A DNA stretch of 64,000 nt from an uncultured Prevotella sp. (lineage in GTDB: Bacteria > Bacteroidota > Bacteroidia > Bacteroidales > Bacteroidaceae): contig USHV01000012.1 in NCBI GenBank assembly GCA_900554695.1, forward strand, positions 10,163-74,162, in the 5' to 3' direction. Below, one piece after another: positions 46,906 through 55,898 of this stretch. The translations under genes were made by a program, and so were the position numbers. The notes beneath the pieces were generated by a model, which did not search any database, had not been told where the DNA came from, and was given only the letters and a program-made list of their open reading frames with translations. How positions within the stretch are numbered: the first letter of the stretch is position 1; the number at the start of each line of letters is the position of its first letter.

Positions 46906-47898
46906 TTAGAGGTTCGGGTTAACCTTGCTCCACTCAGCTATTGGCGGAACGATGTTCAGCGTAACGAGCTCGTCGCGCATCTTGCAGAGGTGCTCGTAGC
47001 TTGCGTCAAGTTTAGCGTTCTCCTCAGCAGTTCCCTGCGGTACTTCGTAGTGTGCGCCGGTTGTGTCGAGTGTGGTCTTCATGGCCATCATGATGTGATC
47101 GTACTTGTCGGTGCTTACATATGTTCCAACAGGATACTTGAACGGTTCGCCACCCATGACAGAACGGATCATTTCAACTGACAGATAAGCCGGGCTCTGG
47201 AATGAAGAACGTCCGCGGAGCTCGATGATCTTTGCACCGCCCTTTGTTACGTCAACCTTCATCTGCTCCCACTCCTCGTTTGTGAACTCAGGTGTGCCGA
47301 TGATGTCGGTCAGGTTCTTGCCGTCGATTGTTACGTGTGAACCGAATACAGCCATCTGCTCGCCGTGTCCGCCGTATGTAGCGCAACCTTTAACTTCGCT
47401 CTGCATTACGTTGAACTTCTTGGCCAGTGCGCTCTGCAGACGTGTAGAGTCGAGGGCGGCAAGTGTTGTAACCTGTGATGGTTTCAAACCAGAGTAGAGC
47501 AGTGTTACAAGACCTGTGAGGTCAGCCGGGTTGAAGATAATAACGACGTGTTTAACGTCCGGGCAATATTCTTTGATGTTCTTTCCGAGACCTTCTGCTA
47601 TCTCGCAGTTGCCTTTGAGCAGGTCTTCACGTGTCATACCAGCCTTACGTGGTGCACCACCTGACGAAATGATGTATTTTGCATTTGTGAATGCTTCCTT
47701 GGCATCTGTTGTTGCTGTGATTTTAACATCGCCGAAACCGCTCTGGCGCATTTCCTCAGCAACACCTTCCGGAGAGAAGACGTCGTAAAGACAAATATCA
47801 CTTGTCAGACCCATTGTCAAAGCAGTCTGAACCATGTTTGAACCAATCATACCGGCTGCGCCGACGATTGTAAGTTTCTCATTAGTTAAAAATGCCAT
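46906..47898 (-). CDS. mdh: Malate dehydrogenase
   Basis: This 330-residue NAD-dependent enzyme interconverts malate and oxaloacetate. The Rossmann dinucleotide motif is VGAAGMIGSNM at about 13-23, rather than the plain GAGxVG. Substrate-binding and catalytic motifs are SSGGAPRKAGMTREDLL, FNPADLTG, LDSTRLQSALAK and the catalytic His in YGGHGEQM. This divergent form is typical of Bacteroidales. It is a single-gene unit. Confidence 0.93.
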   Translation of the reverse strand: MAFLTNEKLTIVGAAGMIGSNMVQTALTMGLTSDICLYDVFSPEGVAEEMRQSGFGDVKITATTDAKEAFTNAKYIISSGGAPRKAGMTREDLLKGNCEIAEGLGKNIKEYCPDVKHVVIIFNPADLTGLVTLLYSGLKPSQVTTLAALDSTRLQSALAKKFNVMQSEVKGCATYGGHGEQMAVFGSHVTIDGKNLTDIIGTPEFTNEEWEQMKVDVTKGGAKIIELRGRSSFQSPAYLSVEMIRSVMGGEPFKYPVGTYVSTDKYDHIMMAMKTTLDTTGAHYEVPQGTAEENAKLDASYEHLCKMRDELVTLNIVPPIAEWSKVNPNL

Positions 47899-48000
47899 AA
47901 TAAAAATATTATTTATGTTTGTAAAGTTGTTGTTTACAGGTGAGCCGTACCCTTGTCTGCCTTATGAGGGCAAGTCCGGGGGCTCCGGTTTAACTACGTG

Positions 48001-48008
48001 CAAAGATA
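48001..48008 (-). promoter_or_regulatory. -7 box of mdh
   Basis: TATCTTTG on the minus strand, about 103 bases before the start. No clear -33 box. Between here and 48269 I see nothing else. Confidence 0.5.
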
Positions 48009-48269
48009 ATAAATTTTGTACTATCTGCTGTATTTATTTTGTTTTTTAATTGTTGTTTATTCTTAAAAAGAGGTGGCGCGTGCGTAAGTGCACACGGGCG
48101 GAGGGGTCGGCATCTGCTGACGACGTATGTGCAGGGCTGCGGATTGCGGCTCGCGGTGCGGATGTAAAGGCCGTGTCTGTGTGCGGTGGCGCGTGTATGG
48201 AAGCACGGGGCAGGATGTGTATAAATATACAGGATGTGTGACGGAGAAATGAATGAATATCCGGCATAA

Positions 48270-48625
48270 CTCGAAAATACGGCGATATTTTCGTCCGACA
48301 GTGCTTCCGGCCGCAAATACGCGAGTTTTGGAGGGTTTGCATAAACCGTTGGCATACAACGTTTTAAGTAAAACCGGATAAAAATAAAGCCCGCTCCGAC
48401 GTGCGAAACGGGCTTTATTGTAGTATGAAACGGGCTTTATTGAGGTGTGAAATGCATCATTTCGGGGGCTGATATGGTGCTTTTCAGAGTCCGAAATAGG
48501 CTTTATCGCAGCACCGCCAGTTTTTTGTGGCTTCCGGAATGTAACCATATACAACTTTTATACATTTATACCCACCTCTCCGTTTCTATTTTACGAATTT
48601 TTTTTGTCAAAATATTTTACTGTCA
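48270..48625 (-). repeat. Diverged copy of the intergenic element with six-module 22-nt array
   Basis: Modules start at 48382, 48404, 48426, 48448, 48470 and 48492, exactly 22 apart, with linkers ACGTG, TAGTA, AGGTG, GGGGC and GAGTC. Worn versions of both arms are recognisable in reverse orientation: CCGCAAATACGCG at about 48311-48323 and GTCAAAATATTTT at about 48606-48618. It is more diverged than copies A, B and C. Confidence 0.75.
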
Positions 48626-48681
48626 AAACTGTATATTTATGCAGTCTGACAGTAAAATGACGCATATCGCGCACGCCTTTT

Positions 48682-50283
48682 TCATATCTTTCTGTTGCGC
48701 ATCCGCCATATGCCTTGCTTCACTTCTCCGGCAAACGATTTCCAGTATGGCATCAGCTTCAGGTTGCGTCTGACAGGTGTGTCGTAGAGCAGGAAGAGCA
48801 GCAACAGGCCCGCGCAGAGATAAATCACCCATCCGTATATCTGCTTGATGCTTATCTCCATGACCTGAGTGGTGAACTGTTGCATGAACGATGCCAGGTC
48901 GATGTGGTTGCGGCTCACCGCCACGCTATCCACAGAAGCTCCGTAGCGTGCCAGGTTGTCGGGCACGTAGTAGTTCATCATGCGCGAGTAGATGGCTCCG
49001 CCGATGACTCCTCCCACAATCATGTGGAGCATGTTGAACACGCTGAGGCCCTGGAAGAAGTGCTGGAAGGTCATCATCTCCTCCAGACAGACCATGAACG
49101 TGGCGCTGAGTATGGCGTAGGCGAACGAGCGACAGATGATCATCGGGGCGAGCTGTGTGATGTGTATCTCGGACGAGACGGTGAAATAGAATCCCACAAG
49201 ATATGCCGTCAGGGCAATCATGCCAATGATGATGAGGCGCAGATAGTTGTAGCGTCTGATGTGCATCCACCAGTAGGCGAACAGACATCCTGCCAGTATG
49301 CCGGCTATGGCATACCAGTCGAGCGATGTACTCACCATTGCCTCGTAGTGCATCACGCCGTCATAGAACATCTCTTCAACCACATGCTCGGTACCGAGGA
49401 TTATCTCCACGAGAGTGATGAGGCACAGCAGGGGTATGTAGTGGCGGTAGCTCCATATCTTGGGATCGTAGTACGGGTGGCGGATGGTGAGCATACGCCA
49501 GATGCAGAAGCCCAGATTGGCTATGATGACGATTGTGAGCTGCCATGTGACGGGACTGTTCCACCAGTCGAGATACTCGCCGTAGTCGAACAGGGCTGCC
49601 ACCTCGAGCAGCAGTGCTGCCCACAGCGCGCCTCCGAGCCAGTCGATGCCGAAGAGCGGGAACTTGCGCATGAAACGGAAGTGGCGCACGCAGCAGGTCA
49701 GCACGATGAGCATAATGAACATCATGGCGGCCGTGAAGAGGTGCATGTAGGTCCAGTGATAATAATACATCAGGCCGGTGGTGATAAGGTCGGACAGCTG
49801 CATGCTGCCGAGAATCACGATGTGCAGCATAGGGAAGAACACCGTGAAATCGCGCTTCGGGGTCATCCATAGCTGTATGGTGGACATACACTCGAAGGTG
49901 CCTTCTATCTTGCAGATGCCCTCAATGAAGCATACGGCCCAGAGCAGCGGCAGGAAGGTGATGTAGGGAACCACCAGGTTGCACACGAGTATGCCGAGTG
50001 CCGAGGCGGTGAGCAGGGTCTTGTTGGTGAAGCGGAACTTCATTCGGAAGAGCACCGGAAAGAAGATGGCCATGCCCGCGAGGTTTGAGTACAGACACAT
50101 CTGCAGATCCTCGCGCAGAAGCGAGTGGCCACCCACCATCTCGTTGAGCGCTCCAAGATAGACGCCTCCCGAAATCTGGAACATGAAGGCGAACACCACG
50201 TATATCCACGGCTGCATCTTCTTCGGCACGAAGCTGCGGAACATGGGCATGGTGAACGGCCCGTTTAGTACAGGTGCACCCAT
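48682..50283 (-). CDS. MFS drug-efflux transporter, EmrB-like (DHA2-type)
   Basis: This is a 533-residue inner-membrane protein with about 14 hydrophobic helices, the number expected of the DHA2 branch. It begins with a cytoplasmic stretch MFRSFVPKKMQPWIYVVF and ends with a basic tail (WRMRNRKI). It starts 2 bp after the membrane-fusion protein gene and completes a tripartite pump with it and the TolC-type channel. Sequence identity to EmrB looks low, so the substrate (drug, bile compound or fatty acid) cannot be told. Confidence 0.8.
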   Translation of the reverse strand: MGAPVLNGPFTMPMFRSFVPKKMQPWIYVVFAFMFQISGGVYLGALNEMVGGHSLLREDLQMCLYSNLAGMAIFFPVLFRMKFRFTNKTLLTASALGILVCNLVVPYITFLPLLWAVCFIEGICKIEGTFECMSTIQLWMTPKRDFTVFFPMLHIVILGSMQLSDLITTGLMYYYHWTYMHLFTAAMMFIMLIVLTCCVRHFRFMRKFPLFGIDWLGGALWAALLLEVAALFDYGEYLDWWNSPVTWQLTIVIIANLGFCIWRMLTIRHPYYDPKIWSYRHYIPLLCLITLVEIILGTEHVVEEMFYDGVMHYEAMVSTSLDWYAIAGILAGCLFAYWWMHIRRYNYLRLIIIGMIALTAYLVGFYFTVSSEIHITQLAPMIICRSFAYAILSATFMVCLEEMMTFQHFFQGLSVFNMLHMIVGGVIGGAIYSRMMNYYVPDNLARYGASVDSVAVSRNHIDLASFMQQFTTQVMEISIKQIYGWVIYLCAGLLLLFLLYDTPVRRNLKLMPYWKSFAGEVKQGIWRMRNRKI

Positions 50284-50285
50284 GA

Positions 50286-51320
50286 TCAGTATTTCACTTT
50301 ACATTCCACGTTGAATCCGGCACGCAGTTTCTTCATATCTGCCTTGCTGTTGCCTTTGAGTCGGATGCGCACCGGTATGCGCTGTTCCACCTTGACGAAG
50401 TTTCCGGTGGCGTTGTCTTGAGGTATGAGCGAGAAGGCTGCTCCGGTGGCGTCGGATATGGATTCCACCACGCCTTTGTATTTCACGCCCGGCACTGCGT
50501 CGGCGGTCATGGTCACCTCTGCGCCCTCGTGTATGTTTGGCAGCTGTGTCTCGCGGTAGTTTGCGACCACCCAGAGGTCGGTGCCGTCAACTATGTCTAC
50601 CATTGCCTGGCCCGGTTGTACGAGCTGACCCTCGTGTATGTTCTTGCGTCCGGTTATTCCGTCGCATGTGGCGGTGATGACGGTGTATGATAGGTTGAGG
50701 CGTGCCAGGTCGAGGTTAGCCTTTGCCAGTTTCACAGCAGCCTCGTTCTGTCCGAGTCGGTGAGTCTGTTCGTTCTTCACGAGCGATGTGCTTCGTTTTG
50801 CGCGTGAAGCCTGCTGGTAGCGTGCCTTGGCTGCCTCGTAGGCTGTTTTTATGTTGTCATACTGCTGACGGGTTACAGCATCTTCCTTCAGAAGCTTCTC
50901 ATAGCGTTGCAGTTCGCGGCGTGCGTTCTCCATAGTTACCTTCACTTCCTCTATGCTTGCGTCGCTCACGCCTATGTTGCTCTGCGTCGTCTCTATGCCT
51001 GCAGTGGTTACCGAGCGTCCGGCCAGGGCGTTGCTGAGGTCGGCCTCGGCCTGTGCCACGCGCAGTTTGAACTCGGCGTCCTCTATTATCAGGAGCGTGT
51101 CGCCTTTCTTCACCGGCTGGAACTCCTCAAAACATATTTTCTTTATGAATCTCTGTACGCGGGTGTTGACCGGTGTGATGTGCTGTCTTACCTGCGCGTT
51201 GTCGGTATATTCCACGTTTCCGAGGTGTATGAAACGTGAGCATACATAGACAAGTCCGCCTACGAGAAAACAAAGTATGAGAATGTTATAAATCATTCTT
51301 CTGGTTCTTCTTGCTATCAT
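50286..51320 (-). CDS. HlyD/EmrA-family membrane-fusion protein
   Basis: This 344-residue adaptor has one N-terminal transmembrane helix (about 10-28). The first biotinyl-lipoyl half includes NTRVQRFIKKICFEEFQPVKKGDTLL, followed by a long coiled-coil hairpin (about 75-190). The second lipoyl half (ITATCDGITGRKNIHEGQLVQPGQ) and a beta-barrel complete it. It bridges the MFS pump and the TolC channel in the periplasm. It follows the channel gene by 12 bp. Confidence 0.9.
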   Translation of the reverse strand: MIARRTRRMIYNILILCFLVGGLVYVCSRFIHLGNVEYTDNAQVRQHITPVNTRVQRFIKKICFEEFQPVKKGDTLLIIEDAEFKLRVAQAEADLSNALAGRSVTTAGIETTQSNIGVSDASIEEVKVTMENARRELQRYEKLLKEDAVTRQQYDNIKTAYEAAKARYQQASRAKRSTSLVKNEQTHRLGQNEAAVKLAKANLDLARLNLSYTVITATCDGITGRKNIHEGQLVQPGQAMVDIVDGTDLWVVANYRETQLPNIHEGAEVTMTADAVPGVKYKGVVESISDATGAAFSLIPQDNATGNFVKVEQRIPVRIRLKGNSKADMKKLRAGFNVECKVKY

Positions 51321-51332
51321 AATCTTTCTGTT

Positions 51333-52652
51333 TTAAAGGGTGTGGGTTAAATATTTCATTTTGTAATAATTGTAAATCACGTCTATGCGTGCGTTGACGA
51401 GTCCGAGTTCGGCGTCAAGTTTGGTGTTGCTGGCGTCGAGCATGTCGGTGAGCAGCGCCAGGTCGTTGCGGTAGCGGTTGTCTGTCACTTTGTAGTTCTG
51501 GTTTGCCAGCTCGGTTTTCTTGGTCTGGGTCTGCAGTTCTGTGAACGATGTCAGGTAGTCGGTGTATGCCGCCTGCACGGCGTTCTCCACCTGTTCGTGT
51601 GCCAAGGTCTGCTCTTCCATGGCGCGGCGTGTCTGCAGACGTGCCTGTTTCACCTTCTTGTTGCTCTTGAAGAGCGACGAGATGTTGTATTTTACGCCCA
51701 CTCCCACGAACCAGTAGTTGAAGTTGTTGTCGAGCACCGGCACCTCGATTGTTATAGGGCCGTCGAGATGTTCCTCGGCAATGATTGCTATTTTCGGAAG
51801 CAGTTCTGAGCGCTCGAGCTTCTCTTTCTGGCGGCTCATCTCCACGTTCAGTCCACTCTGTTGCAGCGACAGGTTCGATGTTGAGGCTTTCTGCTGCCAT
51901 TCGTCCTCGTTGCCTGCCACGACGTTGTTTGCGAGCAGGGTGGTGTCGGGCACTATCTCGGTGCCTCCCGGCAGGTGGAGTGTGGTGACGAGCTGATGAT
52001 TCATTATCTTCTTCGCGTCGTTCACCTTGGTCAGTTGCAGCTTCTGGTTCTCGAGTTGCAGCTCATATCTGGTGATATCGTTCTTCAGAGCCGAACCCTG
52101 TTTGCGACGAGCCACCATGTTCTTTATCACGAGTTTTGTCAGTTCGATGTTCTTTTCGAGAACCTCAGCCTGGTTGTTCAGCTTGAAGAGGTTCAGATAA
52201 TAACCTGTCAAAAGGAAACGTATGTCCTGTCGGTTCTTCTGCCAGTCGAGCGTAGCCATCTGTTCTCCAAGCTCGGCGAGAGCTATTCCGCTGTTTATCG
52301 CGCCTCCGGCATATACGGTCATCGATGCTTGCAGGGCGAAGTTGTTGCCGAAGTGAGGCATCGATATGGTCTGACCGTTACTGAAGTCGCGGTCCCACAG
52401 GTTGCCATCGCCGAGGTAGCTTGCCGACAACGATGCGTTTATGTCGGGCAGACGCTGTGCCTTGGCGCTCTTCAGAGCCATTGCTGCGGCATTCTTTCCT
52501 GTACTGTACGATTTTATACTGCTGCTGTTTTCGTCGGCAAGCCGGAACATTTCGTCAATCCCGAGCATGCGACGGTTGTTGTCCTGGGCATACAGCCCGT
52601 GTCCGCATAGCATGGCACATAGTGATGCTATGAGACAAAATCTTTTGCTCAT
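51333..52652 (-). CDS. TolC-family outer-membrane efflux channel
   Basis: This 439-residue protein has a signal peptide of about 1-22 and two repeats of long amphipathic helices and short strands typical of TolC (for example NAAAMALKSAKAQRLPDINASLS and VKQARLQTRRAMEEQTLAHEQV). It is the first gene of the efflux operon. The 5' leader from the candidate promoter is about 180 nt and unexplained. Confidence 0.9.
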   Translation of the reverse strand: MSKRFCLIASLCAMLCGHGLYAQDNNRRMLGIDEMFRLADENSSSIKSYSTGKNAAAMALKSAKAQRLPDINASLSASYLGDGNLWDRDFSNGQTISMPHFGNNFALQASMTVYAGGAINSGIALAELGEQMATLDWQKNRQDIRFLLTGYYLNLFKLNNQAEVLEKNIELTKLVIKNMVARRKQGSALKNDITRYELQLENQKLQLTKVNDAKKIMNHQLVTTLHLPGGTEIVPDTTLLANNVVAGNEDEWQQKASTSNLSLQQSGLNVEMSRQKEKLERSELLPKIAIIAEEHLDGPITIEVPVLDNNFNYWFVGVGVKYNISSLFKSNKKVKQARLQTRRAMEEQTLAHEQVENAVQAAYTDYLTSFTELQTQTKKTELANQNYKVTDNRYRNDLALLTDMLDASNTKLDAELGLVNARIDVIYNYYKMKYLTHTL

Positions 52653-52836
52653 ACGATGAAATAAAATGAATGGAAAAAATAGTAATGAATTATGAAAATG
52701 CCGTTGAGGCCGCCAATCAAATTATGGCAGCGACACCCCAATGGTGGAAACGATGTATTTTATTTGCGTAAAGAATCGTTATCCTTGATAAATTCATTTT
52801 CATAATCTTATGATAGGTGTATTCTTTTTACGGCTG

Positions 52837-52865
52837 CAAAGTTAACAACTTATTCGTTAAGTTGT
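52837..52865 (-). promoter_or_regulatory. Efflux operon promoter and LysR-type operator
   Basis: TAACTTTG (minus strand, 52844-52837) is the -7 box. Immediately upstream is an 8-5-8 dyad, ACAACTTA at 52845-52852 and TAAGTTGT at 52858-52865, in the -35 position. It has the size and symmetry of a LysR-type T-N11-A binding site. The LysR gene next door is the obvious candidate binder. Confidence 0.5.
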
Positions 52866-52906
52866 AACTCTATATGCTTGAATATATAAGATTTTTTAAC
52901 AAAAAC

Positions 52907-52936
52907 GCGCCATTCACAGTGTGGATGGCGCATTAA
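52907..52936 (-). terminator. Terminator of the LysR gene
   Basis: On the minus strand GCGCCATCCACA pairs with TGTGAATGGCGC (one mismatch), followed by GTTTTTG. It lies 66 bp past the stop. Confidence 0.7.
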
Positions 52937-52997
52937 CAACCCCTCAGAGGTTGACTGGTTATGTATGAATTTTGGTTTATTCCTTATATGTACAGGC

Positions 52998-53900
52998 TTA
53001 GAGCCAGTCGCGCAGTCGTTCGCGTATGGCGTTAGACTCGCTCAGCAGACGCATGAATTCAAGCGCGGAGCGTTTTCTATAGACATTCTTCAGCACGTGT
53101 ACGCAGCCTTCCATTCCGTTTCCGGGCATGTCGAGCGACACGGCTTTTACGCCCTGTTCGTTGTGTATGGTGGCCTCGGAGAGTATGGTCACCATCTGAC
53201 TTTGGCGTATCAGCTTGAGCAGAATGTTCACCTCGTTCAGCTCGATGCGCACTTTCAGCTTGTCCTGGAATCCGGACGACAGTCTGTCGAAGGCGTTGCG
53301 GGCCTGCAGACCCTTCGAAGGCAGAGCTATGTCGTAGTGTGTCAGCTCGTCGAGAGTCACCATGTCGTGTTGTGCCAGCGGATGATTGTCCTGCACGACG
53401 GCTGCGAGATGGTTGCCGAAGAGCACGTGCGACTCTATCTCATCGTAGTGGGTTGTCGGTTTGAACGCCAGGACGAAGTCGAGTTCGCGGTGTCCGAGCT
53501 TCTCCATAAGGTTGGTCATGGGCTCATAACAGATGTTGAGCTTCACCTGCGGATACTGTTTCATGAAAGTCATGAGCGTCTCGGTGAGAATCGGACTGAA
53601 CGTGAATGTCACTCCGATGTTGAGCGTTCCGGTAAGCATGTGCTGCAGATCGTGTATGCGCTCAAGGCAAGTGTCGGCAGAGTGGAGCGTGTTGCGTGCG
53701 TAGGGCAGCAGTTCTTCGCCGGCTTCCGTGAGGCTCACGTTGTGGCTGTTGCGCATGAACAGTTGCGCGTTCATCTCCTGCTCGAGCTGTCTTATCTGCT
53801 GTGAGAGTGTGCTTTGTGTTATGAACAGAGCCTTCGCAGCTTCAGAGAAGTTGAGCGTTTCGGCTGCCTTGACGAAGTATTTCAGCTGTCTGAGTTCCAT
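52998..53900 (-). CDS. LysR-family transcriptional regulator
   Basis: This 300-residue regulator has a winged helix-turn-helix at about 1-60 (MELRQLKYFVKAAETLNFSEAAKALFITQSTLSQQI). The effector-binding domain occupies about 90-290 (LNIGVTFTFSPILTETL ...). It resembles the CynR/CysB type in layout. It lies upstream of, and in the same direction as, the efflux operon but has its own -7 box (TATCTTTG, 53962-53955) and terminator. It probably controls the pump genes. Confidence 0.9.
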   Translation of the reverse strand: MELRQLKYFVKAAETLNFSEAAKALFITQSTLSQQIRQLEQEMNAQLFMRNSHNVSLTEAGEELLPYARNTLHSADTCLERIHDLQHMLTGTLNIGVTFTFSPILTETLMTFMKQYPQVKLNICYEPMTNLMEKLGHRELDFVLAFKPTTHYDEIESHVLFGNHLAAVVQDNHPLAQHDMVTLDELTHYDIALPSKGLQARNAFDRLSSGFQDKLKVRIELNEVNILLKLIRQSQMVTILSEATIHNEQGVKAVSLDMPGNGMEGCVHVLKNVYRKRSALEFMRLLSESNAIRERLRDWL

Positions 53901-53971
53901 AGTTATTCCTTTTTTGCTTGCGTGATTGCGTCACGTGGTGATGTGTTGTGTATGCAAAGATACAATATTTA

Positions 53972-54454
53972 TCACCTTGTTGCTTGAAAAGATATCTTTT
54001 TTAGCAGGAAGACTGGTATCGTAGCACCGACCACCATGCCGATAATTATGAACGAACACGTGAATCCGTTGTATGTCAACAGATACAGATAATGGTTGAA
54101 CACAGGCTCATCGCTGTGATAAAGACACATCACCAAAGCCTCGATTGTGTGGTAAGCATACATTCCGGGAATCATAGGCAGGAGTGCCGGGAAGAAGCAA
54201 GTCTCTGCCGGACTCTTGGTGAACCGTGTGAAATATACGGCAACAAAGCCGATGACAAAGGCGGCGATGGTGCTTGCCAATATGATGTGTGTCTGGAACA
54301 GACCGTTATTCATGAGGATGAATCTCACTGAATGGCCTATTGCAGCCGTGATGGCGCAATACAGATAAGTGCGGTGGGGCGGGTTGCTGATGCTTGAGAA
54401 ACCAATGGCAGCGATTGCTGCGAAGAATCCGTCCTGCAATATTTGCAAAAGCAT
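53972..54454 (-). CDS. ThrE-type threonine/serine exporter, C-terminal half (ThrE_2/DUF3815)
   Basis: This 160-residue inner-membrane protein has about five hydrophobic helices, with the family segment FFPALLPMIPGMYAYHTIEAL. In Corynebacterium ThrE this half is fused to the DUF1212 half; here, as in many anaerobes, it is a separate protein encoded 88 bp after its partner. The pair would export small amino acids or related compounds. Confidence 0.85.
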   Translation of the reverse strand: MLLQILQDGFFAAIAAIGFSSISNPPHRTYLYCAITAAIGHSVRFILMNNGLFQTHIILASTIAAFVIGFVAVYFTRFTKSPAETCFFPALLPMIPGMYAYHTIEALVMCLYHSDEPVFNHYLYLLTYNGFTCSFIIIGMVVGATIPVFLLKKISFQATR

Positions 54455-54542
54455 AATACTTTATTTTGAAGTTTTCTGTTAAAAAAATATATAGACATAT
54501 GTTGCCTTTTGTCCGTTTGGCAACATAATGTCATGTCTGAGA

Positions 54543-55349
54543 TCAGAATAGGCTGAGATTCATGAGCAACATTCCGGCGCATAAGCCTGCCGAGAGTGAT
54601 GCTGTGAGAACAATGGCGTCGGTCAGTCTGCCAAACATGCAGATGTAGTGACCGTCAAGCATATCGCTGACCGAATTGATGTACGGAATACCTGGAATAA
54701 GATAGAGCACGCTTGTTCCGACTGCTATCTCAGGTGTGTTTCCCCATCCGAAGATGTGGCTTCCGGTGCATATTACAGAAGAAAAAAATGCAGAACAGAA
54801 GAAAGTGAGGCGTGTATCAAGTTTCTCACTTAGCATTATCTGTTTGAGTCTGTAGCCTGCAAGTGTGGCGATAAAGACAATGAGCATGGCTGCTGCGTCG
54901 CCTCCGAACAGGCGGCAGAAGGCAGCGTTGGCCAGTGAGGCCAACAGAAGGACCATCCGTTGATTCTCCGGTTTGGTCTTGGTGATTTCTTCAAACTTGC
55001 TGCATGCTTGCTTGAAGTCGGCGCGTCCGTCCGCAACATCCCAGCTGAGTTTGCTCAGTTTGGTGTTGATGTTGAAACTGATGCCACACTTGTGGATTCT
55101 TTTGATGTTGCTGTATGAATCGGTGTGCTCCTTGTTCCATACAGACAAGTGGATGTGTGCAGGCATTACTGCCATGTCCGACTCTTTTCCGAATGCTTCC
55201 GACATGCGGCGTATGTTTTTCTCTATGCGTGCACAAGTGGCACCGCAACCCATAAGCCATGCTGCATAATCGGAAAGAAACATGCAGACTTCCTTGGTGG
55301 TAGGCAGACTGTTTGCGTCTGCCTGCTGATTACATGTATTCAGGTTCAT
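54543..55349 (-). CDS. ThrE-type threonine/serine exporter, N-terminal half (DUF1212)
   Basis: This 268-residue protein has a soluble N-terminal domain with the family signature LMGCGATCARIEKNIRRMSEAFG and VMPAHIHLSVWN, then about five transmembrane helices from about residue 130, including YLIPGIPYINSVSDMLDGHY. The pair with the downstream ThrE_2 protein makes a complete exporter. Its start overlaps the end of the small upstream gene by 20 bp. Confidence 0.87.
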   Translation of the reverse strand: MNLNTCNQQADANSLPTTKEVCMFLSDYAAWLMGCGATCARIEKNIRRMSEAFGKESDMAVMPAHIHLSVWNKEHTDSYSNIKRIHKCGISFNINTKLSKLSWDVADGRADFKQACSKFEEITKTKPENQRMVLLLASLANAAFCRLFGGDAAAMLIVFIATLAGYRLKQIMLSEKLDTRLTFFCSAFFSSVICTGSHIFGWGNTPEIAVGTSVLYLIPGIPYINSVSDMLDGHYICMFGRLTDAIVLTASLSAGLCAGMLLMNLSLF

Positions 55350-55533
55350 CTATAAGATTTTCGTCGCCCGGGCAATAGAACAGTTCGTCTTCCTTGCTTA
55401 TTTCGAAAAAATGAGGATCATGCTCTTTGTCGTTACATTCCTTGCGGAAGTTTTCGATAATTCTGAAAACAAATGTCAGGATCAGAAATCCTACGATTAC
55501 AGCCCATGTGATAATATAAACATTCATAGTCAT
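55330..55533 (-). CDS. Small single-pass membrane protein, first gene of the exporter operon
   Basis: This 67-residue protein starts from the ATG at 55533 (MTMNVYIITWAVIVGFLILTF); a TTG 21 bases upstream lies within the promoter region. One transmembrane helix (about 5-25) precedes an acidic cytoplasmic tail with CNDKEHDPHFF and EDELFYCPGDENLIDEPEYM-like text. The gene overlaps the DUF1212 gene by 20 bp and has a TACCTTTG -7 box at 55559-55552. No family is recognised. Overlap and promoter support it as real, perhaps an accessory subunit of the exporter. Confidence 0.65.
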   Translation of the reverse strand: MTMNVYIITWAVIVGFLILTFVFRIIENFRKECNDKEHDPHFFEISKEDELFYCPGDENLIDEPEYM

Positions 55534-55823
55534 AAATTTTTTAAGACGTCGCAAAGGTATGACTTTGACAAAGGGTGTGGAATATCTTGCTAACGGAAAA
55601 ATCGATAGCGGCTATTGAAAAATACCATTTTTATGATAACAGAATAATTCATTCAGTATTTAACTTTTGGGTCTTAAATTAGAAGAATAGTTCAATCTAT
55701 GTCTTAAAAATAATACATTTTCACGCCGAAAGACTCCGTTTCGTGCTTTTTACTGTTCTAAATTGCGCAGGAATTATATTGTTATTTACTTTTATGATAA
55801 TAAAATATGAATGCAGATAGAGG

Positions 55824-55862
55824 GAAAATTGAAAGGCGATAAAGAAAATTTCGCCTTTCAAT
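55824..55862 (-). terminator. Terminator of the sulfatase gene
   Basis: A perfect 12-bp stem (ATTGAAAGGCGA with TCGCCTTTCAAT) across an 11-base loop is followed on the minus strand by TTTT. The rest of the 55560-55823 spacer is AT-rich and empty to my reading. Confidence 0.8.
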
Positions 55863-55898
55863 GCTTGTATTTTACTGCGTCGGAGCAGTTCTGACAGA

